From NCBI GenBank assembly GCA_018812885.1, contig JAHJCW010000139.1, positions 1 to 5,286 on the forward strand: 5,286 nucleotides of DNA, written 5' to 3'. Source of the stretch: a bacterium (GTDB lineage Bacteria > Fidelibacterota > Marinisomatia > Marinisomatales > JAHJCW01). The translations under genes were made by a program, and so were the position numbers. The notes beneath the pieces were generated by a model that was not told the DNA's origin, searched no databases, and saw only the letters and a list, made by a program, of their open reading frames with translations. Below are positions 1 to 5,286 of this stretch, in pieces (positions within the stretch are counted from its first letter, which is position 1; each line of letters begins with the position of its first letter).

Positions 1-604
1 CATCCGAAATAACCGGCAAAATCATACCGGGTGTATGACCGTTTGATATAATTAAATCAATACTTGGTAAAAATTGTGAATTATCTTTCACAAAATTTAT
101 CATATCATTCTCAGATAGAACAGCCCAATCATTTTGCATAAAACTGCCTTGATCCTTTTCGCTTGGCAAATTGGCTATTTCCCAATTCACCTGACTCATC
201 CAATATTTTGCATTTTGAAATGATGGTACAATTTTTCCTCCTTCAATTTTTGTATTTCCACCGACATGATCAAAATGTAAATGGGTACAAATAACATCCG
301 TAATATCTTCCGCTGTAAAACCCACCTTAGCCAATGCGGAATCAAAGCCCACTAACTTAGTATCAATTTCATAAATATTTTTAAACTTTTCCTGCCATTT
401 ATCACCATTGCCTGTATCAACTAAAATTCGCTTATCTTCATTCACTAATAATAATGACCGGGTAACCATTTGAATACGGTTTAATTCATCAGATGGCATT
501 TTTCTTTCCCACAATGTTTTGGGAATAATACCAAACATAGCTCCGCCATCCAATCTAAAATTGCTTGTGAGAATTGGGTATAAATTGTAACCGGCTATCT
601 TCAT
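1..604 (-). CDS. MBL-fold metallo-hydrolase, N-terminal 201 residues (3' end outside window)
   Basis: This is the first part of a metallo-beta-lactamase-fold hydrolase; the reading frame stays open to the window edge. Translation from ATG 604-602 begins MKIAGYNLYPILTSNFRLDG. The zinc-binding signature H-x-H-x-D-H is at residues 108-113 (THLHFDHVGG), and a GHTPG motif at 189-193 supplies the next metal-ligand His190. Asp63 lies in LVDTGNG, the usual strand-turn before the metal site. The remaining ligands (a late Asp and His) would lie beyond the window. The layout, with an N-terminal 'FRLDGGAMFG' segment and a GHTPG motif, resembles the lactonase-like branch (N-acyl-homoserine lactonase/YflN-type) more than true beta-lactamases, but the substrate cannot be read from sequence. 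No signal peptide is seen, so it is probably cytoplasmic. This ATG is the first in frame after the TAA at 628-626. No clear Shine-Dalgarno precedes it. Fold confidence is high; substrate confidence is low. Confidence 0.9.
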   Translation of the reverse strand, partial: MKIAGYNLYPILTSNFRLDGGAMFGIIPKTLWERKMPSDELNRIQMVTRSLLLVNEDKRILVDTGNGDKWQEKFKNIYEIDTKLVGFDSALAKVGFTAEDITDVICTHLHFDHVGGNTKIEGGKIVPSFQNAKYWMSQVNWEIANLPSEKDQGSFMQNDWAVLSENDMINFVKDNSQFLPSIDLIISNGHTPGMILPVISD

Positions 605-625
605 AATTTCAATTAAGCTACTATA

Positions 626-796
626 TTACCCGCCATAATGCCAATTAGTATCTGCCATTGTAAGCATATCTACATCTTGGCATAAAATAGTATTGACTAC
701 TTCATAAATAAAAATCGGATGATGATCTTTAGCAGTTGTAATAAATAGTCTGTCAGAAATCTTCCTTAAAATAGTTTTCTTATGTTCCGGATTCAT
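626..796 (-). CDS. Small unrecognised ORF (56 aa) between the S8 protease and the MBL hydrolase
   Basis: An ATG at 796-794 opens a 56-codon frame ending in TAA at 628-626. It begins MNPEHKKTILRKISDRLF and ends MLTMADTNWHYGG. I do not recognise the family. The composition is ordinary for a soluble protein: a basic amphipathic N-terminus, then a hydrophobic stretch around residues 28-38 too short and mixed to be a clear membrane segment, and one Cys (39). The start lies one base after the TAG of the protease gene, which suggests translational coupling by re-initiation; no Shine-Dalgarno is evident. The frame is closed upstream by a TGA at 808-806, so it is not the tail of a longer ORF here. It is in the same frame as the downstream MBL gene, with one stop and seven codons between them. 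It may be a genuine small protein, or the remnant of a longer protein truncated by the TAA. The snug fit between neighbours makes a translated ORF more likely than chance. Confidence 0.5.
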   Translation of the reverse strand: MNPEHKKTILRKISDRLFITTAKDHHPIFIYEVVNTILCQDVDMLTMADTNWHYGG

Positions 797-797
797 T

Positions 798-2705
798 CTA
801 CTTAATCATTAACATTTTTTTTGTAAAAGAGCACTCGTCTAATATCAAATTACAAATATAGATTCCGGTACTAACCGGATTTCCGTTTCCATCTGTTCCA
901 TTCCAAGTTATTCTTTTCTTTCCGGGTGATTCAATATAGTCAGCTAGTTTAATTATTTTTCTACCTAATATATCATAAATTATTAATTCTACGTGAGTAT
1001 TCTGTTTTAAATCATATTCTATTGTAGTTGTGGAGTTAAACGGGTTAGGATAATTTTGATATAAATCAAATTTTTCAGGAATTATTCCTACACTTAAATC
1101 TGTAACAATACTATGGCCATCAAAAATGGCTTTAATTATAAAATCCCCCTCAATCGTTGCTGTATATTTTCCATTTTGATCAATTGAACCACCGGTAGTT
1201 GACCAAAAAGGTTCTATTGAGATTACTTCATCATTATTGTTAAAACCTACAACTGTGAATTGTTGTTTTTCATCTAACTGCATAACCACGTTCATTGGAG
1301 TTATGTCAACTTTAGACAATAAGAAAGTTTCATCAACCTTAATTGCTGCCCAGACATCAATAATTCCAAAACCATATGTATTATCCGGACTATTTGATTG
1401 GCTCGCTGTTTTCATTAATGCTTCTTTTACCATCATCGGTGTCCAATTGGTATGCGCACTTAGCAAAACTGCTGCAGCGCCCGCCACCAATGGTGTAGCC
1501 AATGAAGTTCCGCTTGAATACGCATATGAAGTACCGTTTCCGGATGCACAGGCAGTTGCGACCCCCCTCGCAGATACTTCCGGCTTGATCCTCTCGTCAT
1601 AAGAAGGCCCACGTGAACTAAAACCTGCTATTATACCTAAATTATTTACGGCACCAACAGAAATAACATTATCAGCATCCGCCGGAGCGATAATATGATT
1701 CCATGCATTGCCATTTTCGTTGCCGGCACAATTGACACAAATCATGCCCAAACTTACCGCGATATCTACAGCTTTTGTTGTAACTGCAGTATTGCCATCC
1801 ATATTTTCCCAAGTGTACCAATCGGTATATCCAAGCGAAGAGGATGCGATATCAGCACCTAGCGCCTCACCCCATTCTAAGGCACACACAAAATTATCTT
1901 CCTCAATTTGAATTTCTTGATCTAATATTTCGGTTTTTGCCAGTAGGAAATCTGCTTTGAATGCCGGTCCAATTAGTGAGCCGGGTGCATATCCGCCAAG
2001 CACGGAAAATGTAGATGTCCCATGATTATGTTGACCAGGAGAGTCTTGCCCATCTTCATTTTTTGTGGTTGAATCATTGTTTATAAAGTCCCATTCAGCA
2101 ATAATATTCAATGAATCAAAAACCGGATGTACCAAATTATAACCGGTATCCAACATTAAAACGGTTACTCCCTGTCCAAAATATTCTGCTTCGTGTGCTT
2201 TGTGTACATTGATTTGTTCTAACTGCTCTCTTGCAAGTCCATAATCAATTTCAGTTATAGATTCAATTTTCTGTAAACTTCGATTGGGCTGTGATTCCTC
2301 TAAATTTTTACGATGAAATTGATTAACCGGTTTAATTTCCTTAACAAACGGCATGTATGATATTTCAATCAATTCACTTTCTGAACACTCGATTGAAATT
2401 GCATTTAACCATCTACTTTGATGCCTAAGCTTTGCTCCTGTATTTAAAACTTTGTTTATATAATCATCTGATGGATTGAGATCATACCAATCGTAATTTT
2501 TATTTGAATTTACTTTACTCCTTCTTAGTAAGGTCTTCTCTGAAACAGATGGTTTTTTATTACTATTAACCTTATTTACAAAATAAATCCAAGCATAGTA
2601 ATTGCCATTATCGCGAATGGCTGTATTCATATTTTGCAATCGAACTACCTGCCCCTCGACAAAAACCGCTAACATGAATATTATGGTTAAAATGTTTTTA
2701 TACAT
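798..2705 (-). CDS. Secreted subtilisin-family (S8) serine protease with C-terminal sorting domain
   Basis: This is an exported endopeptidase of 635 aa. Residues 1 to about 18 form a signal peptide (Lys3, then a hydrophobic core) without a lipobox cysteine. Residues ~30-130 are a pro-region of the kind found in FCB-group S8 proteases ('WIYFVNK', 'RR', 'AKLRHQSRWLNA'), expected to be removed on maturation. The catalytic domain spans ~178-455 with an intact triad: Asp186 (VLMLDTG), His228 (HNHGTST) and Ser401 (SGTSLATP). The oxyanion-hole Asn is Asn329 (CAGNENGN). Residues ~463-542 look like a bacterial Ig-like (Big-type) domain. Residues ~546-635 are a FlgD-like/type IX secretion sorting tail (LYQNYPNPFN, WNGTDGNGNPVSTGIY, final KKMLMIK). 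From family knowledge, such a tail directs passage across the outer membrane by the type IX system, with release or surface attachment; that is inferred here. The start is chosen because it gives the signal peptide, although no clear ribosome binding site precedes it. It heads a probable unit with the two ORFs downstream. The target protein is unknown; a nutritional or processing protease is likely. Confidence 0.95.
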   Translation of the reverse strand: MYKNILTIIFMLAVFVEGQVVRLQNMNTAIRDNGNYYAWIYFVNKVNSNKKPSVSEKTLLRRSKVNSNKNYDWYDLNPSDDYINKVLNTGAKLRHQSRWLNAISIECSESELIEISYMPFVKEIKPVNQFHRKNLEESQPNRSLQKIESITEIDYGLAREQLEQINVHKAHEAEYFGQGVTVLMLDTGYNLVHPVFDSLNIIAEWDFINNDSTTKNEDGQDSPGQHNHGTSTFSVLGGYAPGSLIGPAFKADFLLAKTEILDQEIQIEEDNFVCALEWGEALGADIASSSLGYTDWYTWENMDGNTAVTTKAVDIAVSLGMICVNCAGNENGNAWNHIIAPADADNVISVGAVNNLGIIAGFSSRGPSYDERIKPEVSARGVATACASGNGTSYAYSSGTSLATPLVAGAAAVLLSAHTNWTPMMVKEALMKTASQSNSPDNTYGFGIIDVWAAIKVDETFLLSKVDITPMNVVMQLDEKQQFTVVGFNNNDEVISIEPFWSTTGGSIDQNGKYTATIEGDFIIKAIFDGHSIVTDLSVGIIPEKFDLYQNYPNPFNSTTTIEYDLKQNTHVELIIYDILGRKIIKLADYIESPGKKRITWNGTDGNGNPVSTGIYICNLILDECSFTKKMLMIK

Positions 2706-2732
2706 AATTTTACTAATTAAAATATTCTATAG

Positions 2733-2762
2733 TGTATAAGTTCACAATTATTTATCAATCAA
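2733..2762 (-). promoter_or_regulatory. Candidate promoter for the S8 protease unit
   Basis: In the 75-base gap between the maeB terminator and the protease start, the minus strand carries TTGATT (2762-2757), an 18-base spacer and TATACA (2738-2733), a plausible -35/-10 pair. The -10 lies 27 bases before the ATG, which would give a short leader. The -35 box sits inside three tandem copies of TTGA (about 2766-2755), so an alternative register is possible. A second -10-like TATAGA lies just downstream. A promoter is needed here because the terminator separates the two genes. AT-rich DNA gives many chance matches, and FCB-group promoters often deviate from the sigma-70 consensus. Confidence 0.35.
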
Positions 2763-2780
2763 TCAAACAGAAGTTTTAAT

Positions 2781-2812
2781 AACAAAAAACCCGAAATATC
2801 GGGTTTTTTGTT
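2781..2812 (-). terminator. Rho-independent terminator after maeB (near-symmetric)
   Basis: The sequence forms a perfect 14-bp stem (2781-2794 paired with 2799-2812) around a 4-base loop. The stem core is CCCGA/TCGGG, followed by a run of six T on the minus strand. It begins 21 bases past the maeB stop codon. The A-tract on the opposite side makes it symmetric, so it could also stop transcription from the plus strand, although no plus-strand gene is seen nearby. It separates maeB from the protease unit. Confidence 0.93.
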
Positions 2813-2833
2813 AATGCTATGTAACATGAATTA

Positions 2834-5092
2834 TTAACAGATTTTCTCCGATTGTGCATCCAATACTGCTATTGCTGTCATATTTACAATATCTTGTACT
2901 GTACTAGCAAATGCCTGTAACACATGTACTGGTTTCCGCATTCCCAGTAGAATAGGTCCTATTGATGTAGCTCCTCCTAATTGTTCCAACAATTTGTAAG
3001 AAGTATTGGCTGACATTAAATCCGGGAAAATCAGTACGTTTGCTTCAGATTGTAATACTGAAAATGGATAACGTTTTTGCAATATTTCCGTTGAAACTGC
3101 AACATCAGCATGCATTCCACCATCAACTAATAAATCAGAATCATTTTGACGGATTATCTCTATTGCTTTCATGATTTTATCATATTGTGGATGTTTTACA
3201 CTTCCGAAATTGCTAAAGCTTAACATTGCCATTCTCGGTGTAATACCAAGTCGGCGAGCTTCTCGCGCTGTGAGCAATGCAATTTCTGCTAATGTTTCAG
3301 CATCCGGATCGATATTAACAGCAATATCTGCAAATATCTTCATTTTATTTTTGAATGCCAAAATCTGCATTCCGGCAACATGTTTTACCCCTTCGCAGGT
3401 TTTTAGAATTTTCAGTGCCGGGCGCAATGTATCAGCATAATCTTGAGTTACTCCTGAAACCATACCATCTGCGTCACCATTTTTTACCATCATTGGGCCA
3501 AACCAATTTTCCTCGCGTACGCGCTTGGATGCTCTTGTTCTTGTCATGCCTTTACGCTGACGTAAGTCATAAATTTGCATTGCATATTCTTCACATTTTG
3601 GAGAATCCGCCGGTTTAATGATTTCTACACCATCTAATTTTATGCGCAATCGTTTTGCTTCTGCTTTGATCTGAGTTGGGTCGCCTAATAGAATAGGTAT
3701 TGCTATTTTTTCACTTACTATCTGACTACTTGCACGAATAATTCTTTCCGATGTACCTTCAGGGAAAACAATCCGTTTGGGATCTTTTTGCGCTTTGTGA
3801 ATGATAGTGCGCATCAACTCCCTTCCTCCACCTAATCGGGCTTCCAATTGATCTTTATACTCTTCAATATCAATTATTTTTTCAGCTACTCCGGTATCCA
3901 TCGCTGCTTGTGCAACAGCTGAAGCTTCCCAAATTAGTACTCTCGGATCAAACGGTTTTGGAATAATGTATTCCCTTCCGAATTCAAGGTGAGAACCTCC
4001 GTATACACTGGCTACCTCATCAGGAACATCCTCTTTAGCAAGTTTTGCTAATGCAAAAGACGCAGCAATTTTCATCTCTTCATTAATTGTTTTGGCATGT
4101 ACATCCAAAGCTCCACGAAATATAAATGGGAATCCTAATACATTATTTACTTGATTAGGATAATCTGAACGTCCTGTAGCCATAATCACATCATCGCGGG
4201 CGGCTTTTGCATCTGGATACGTAATTTCAGGATTAGGATTTGCCATGGCGAAAACCAAAGGATCGACAGCCATTGATTTAACCATTTCCTTTGATACAAG
4301 ACCACCAAGAGAAAGTCCTAGGAAAACATCTGCGCCAACCATAGCTTCTTTCAGAGTTCGTAATTTTGTATCAACAGCAAACTCTTCCTTAAATTTGTTC
4401 ATTCCCTCTTTACGACCTTTATATATAACACCTTTACTATCACACATCATGATATTTTTTCGTTTTACGCCAAAACGAAGATAATGAGTTGCACTGGCAA
4501 TCGCTGCAGCACCGGCACCACTAATCACAATTTTAATTTCTTCCATCTTTTTATTAACCAGTTCTACTGCATTAATCAAAGCGGCTGCGGATATAATTGC
4601 TGTTCCATGCTGATCATCATGAAAAACAGGAATGCCCATTTCTTTAATTAAACGTTTTTCAATCTCAAAACATTCAGGCGCTTTGATATCTTCTAAATTT
4701 ATTCCACCAAATGTAGGTTCCATTATTTTAACTGCATTCACAATCGCATCAATATCTTTTGTATCTAACTCGATATCAAATACATCGATATCGGCAAACC
4801 GTTTAAATAATACCCCCTTTCCTTCCATTACCGGTTTTCCGGCTAATGCGCCGATATCGCCCAATCCTAAAACAGCAGTACCATTAGAAATAACTGCTAC
4901 TAGATTTGATTTGGCAGTATAAATATTGGCTAGGCTTGGATCTTTTTCAATCTCGAGACATGGATCTGCCACACCCGGTGTGTACGCAAGCGATAAATCA
5001 CGTTGAGTAATACAAGGTTTGGTTGCAATTACTTCTATCTTTCCGGGTCTTCCACTGGAATGATAGTCTAAAGCATCTTTTTTGGTTATCAT
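2834..5092 (-). CDS. maeB: NADP-dependent malic enzyme with C-terminal phosphotransacetylase-like domain
   Basis: This cytoplasmic enzyme converts malate and NADP+ to pyruvate, CO2 and NADPH, linking the TCA cycle to pyruvate/acetyl-CoA and supplying NADPH. It is 752 aa, close to the ~760 aa typical of MaeB. The malic domain (about 1-425) carries the catalytic Tyr37 (LSLAYTPGVA) and Lys92 (VMEGKGVLFK), the divalent-metal ligands Glu134-Asp135 (NLEDIKAPE) and Asp160 (HDDQHGTA), the Rossmann nucleotide loop SGAGAAA (191-197), and the conserved MANPNPEI (283-290) and NQVNNVLGFPF (313-323). A phosphotransacetylase-like domain follows (about 427-750: IVFPEGTSERI, MLSFSNFGSVKHP, FPDLMSANTSYK, IGPILLGMRKPV). 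In characterised MaeB proteins this domain lacks transacetylase activity and mediates acetyl-CoA feedback inhibition; the same is inferred here. NADP rather than NAD preference is inferred from family only. The start is supported by a Shine-Dalgarno at 5102-5097. It appears to be a single-gene unit ending at a strong terminator. All visible key residues are intact. Confidence 0.97.
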   Translation of the reverse strand: MITKKDALDYHSSGRPGKIEVIATKPCITQRDLSLAYTPGVADPCLEIEKDPSLANIYTAKSNLVAVISNGTAVLGLGDIGALAGKPVMEGKGVLFKRFADIDVFDIELDTKDIDAIVNAVKIMEPTFGGINLEDIKAPECFEIEKRLIKEMGIPVFHDDQHGTAIISAAALINAVELVNKKMEEIKIVISGAGAAAIASATHYLRFGVKRKNIMMCDSKGVIYKGRKEGMNKFKEEFAVDTKLRTLKEAMVGADVFLGLSLGGLVSKEMVKSMAVDPLVFAMANPNPEITYPDAKAARDDVIMATGRSDYPNQVNNVLGFPFIFRGALDVHAKTINEEMKIAASFALAKLAKEDVPDEVASVYGGSHLEFGREYIIPKPFDPRVLIWEASAVAQAAMDTGVAEKIIDIEEYKDQLEARLGGGRELMRTIIHKAQKDPKRIVFPEGTSERIIRASSQIVSEKIAIPILLGDPTQIKAEAKRLRIKLDGVEIIKPADSPKCEEYAMQIYDLRQRKGMTRTRASKRVREENWFGPMMVKNGDADGMVSGVTQDYADTLRPALKILKTCEGVKHVAGMQILAFKNKMKIFADIAVNIDPDAETLAEIALLTAREARRLGITPRMAMLSFSNFGSVKHPQYDKIMKAIEIIRQNDSDLLVDGGMHADVAVSTEILQKRYPFSVLQSEANVLIFPDLMSANTSYKLLEQLGGATSIGPILLGMRKPVHVLQAFASTVQDIVNMTAIAVLDAQSEKIC

Positions 5093-5096
5093 AACA

Positions 5097-5102
5097 TCCT
5101 CT
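5097..5102 (-). promoter_or_regulatory. Shine-Dalgarno site of maeB
   Basis: On the minus strand AGAGGA stands four bases before the ATG at 5092-5090. It fixes the maeB start. It is the only good Shine-Dalgarno match in the window: the protease, small ORF and MBL starts have none. An overlapping ATG within the leader (5097-5095) reads only two codons to a TGA and is not a usable start. Confidence 0.7.
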
Positions 5103-5144
5103 TTTTAGGAAAATTCTTTTAAAATTGACTATAAAAGTTAATAG

Positions 5145-5199
5145 TATTATTTAATAAAAAACGAGTAAAACAGGATTTATTTATCCACTATTATTTAAT
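5145..5199. repeat. 11-bp direct repeat TATTATTTAAT in the maeB leader
   Basis: TATTATTTAAT occurs at 5145-5155 and again at 5189-5199, 44 bases apart. The first copy overlaps the left arm of the larger inverted repeat (5148-5162), and part of its complement recurs in the right arm. Two direct copies and a partial inverted copy could be binding sites for a regulator, but base composition this AT-rich makes chance recurrence quite possible. Confidence 0.4.
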
Positions 5200-5239
5200 T
5201 ATATAAAACAGCTATGAAATATTAGTTTTTTATTAAATA
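5148..5239. repeat. Perfect 15-bp inverted repeat flanking 62 bases upstream of maeB
   Basis: The left arm 5148-5162 (TATTTAATAAAAAAC) is the exact reverse complement of the right arm 5225-5239 (GTTTTTTATTAAATA). The 62 bases between contain no ORF. Read on the minus strand, the right arm lies just after the possible end of the upstream gene and the left arm lies in the maeB leader, so the structure occupies most of the intergenic region. It could act in transcript folding, as a regulator-binding region, or as the tips of a very small mobile element. No target-site duplication is visible beside the arms. The rest of the 5093-5246 leader holds no clear riboswitch or convincing promoter that I can support. 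Confidence 0.6.
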
Positions 5240-5246
5240 GAATGTC

Positions 5247-5286
5247 TTATAGATTTGCTGCATTCTTCCTACGGTCATACCGATTC
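5247..5286 (-). CDS. Possible C-terminal fragment of an upstream gene
   Basis: From the window edge, one minus-strand frame reads NRYDRRKNAANL and stops at TAA 5249-5247. The charged then small-residue composition looks like a protein C-terminus, and an upstream gene on the same strand would match the rest of the window. A second minus-strand frame is also open here (IGMTVGRMQQIYK..., ending at a TAA near 5224), and the stretch is only 12 codons, so the assignment is tentative. The family is not recognised. Confidence 0.3.
   Translation of the reverse strand, partial: NRYDRRKNAANL

Noticed and set aside
1237..1911. Plus-strand ORFs of 121 aa (1237-1602) and 67 aa (1708-1911)
   Set aside because: They lie wholly antisense to the S8 catalytic domain, which has all its motifs; they show no recognisable domain and are shadows of the real gene.
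3171..4922. Plus-strand ORFs of 79-96 aa inside 3171-4922
   Set aside because: All are antisense to maeB, whose protein is complete and strongly conserved; no start signals or domain features support them.
5116..5137. CTTTT...AAAAG possible hairpin in the maeB leader
   Set aside because: A five-base, mostly A-T stem around a 12-base loop is not stable and is expected by chance.
5125..5153. Plus-strand TTGACT at 5125-5130 with a TATTTA-like -10 after 17 bases
   Set aside because: No plus-strand gene follows that it could serve; such matches are common in AT-rich sequence.
5173..5186. Small palindrome GGATTTATTTATCC
   Set aside because: A 4-bp stem with a 6-base loop is too weak to be a terminator or convincing operator.
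5242..5286. Plus-strand ATG at 5242 open to the window edge (MSYRFAAFFLRS...)
   Set aside because: Only 15 codons are visible, with no Shine-Dalgarno, and the opposite strand offers an equally open end consistent with the direction of all other genes.
1..5286. CRISPR array, tRNA, rRNA or insertion sequence
   Set aside because: No regularly spaced repeats, tRNA-like cloverleaf, conserved rRNA segment or transposase was seen on either strand.

Overview
This AT-rich window carries a row of genes all on the minus strand. The organism is probably an uncultured or marine/sediment member of the FCB (Fibrobacterota-Chlorobiota-Bacteroidota) superphylum. Marinimicrobia (SAR406), Ignavibacteriota or Calditrichota are the best guesses. 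The main reason is the secreted protease at 798-2705: it ends in a 'LYQNYPNPFN ... GIY ... KKMLMIK' domain, the C-terminal sorting/FlgD-like tail seen on type IX-secreted proteins of these lineages. Weak or absent Shine-Dalgarno sequences before most starts also fit.

Layout in the direction of transcription (right to left): (a) a possible C-terminal fragment of an upstream gene at 5286-5247, weakly supported. (b) An AT-rich leader at 5246-5093 with a perfect 15-bp inverted repeat. (c) maeB (5092-2834), a complete two-domain malic enzyme/phosphotransacetylase-like protein of 752 aa. (d) A strong 14-bp-stem terminator at 2812-2781. (e) A candidate promoter at 2762-2733. (f) A secreted subtilisin-family (S8) protease (2705-798) with signal peptide, pro-region, intact catalytic triad, Big-like domain and sorting tail. 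(g) A 56-codon ORF (796-626) starting one base after the protease stop, not recognised. (h) The N-terminal 201 residues of a metallo-beta-lactamase-fold hydrolase (604-1), cut by the window edge.

Two transcription units are inferred. maeB ends at the terminator and makes pyruvate and NADPH from malate. The protease, small ORF and MBL hydrolase are packed with gaps of 1 and 21 bases and probably share a transcript. No phage, transposon, CRISPR or RNA gene is visible. The window is mostly ordinary; the oddest spots are the 56-codon ORF lying in frame with the MBL gene, and the inverted repeat upstream of maeB.
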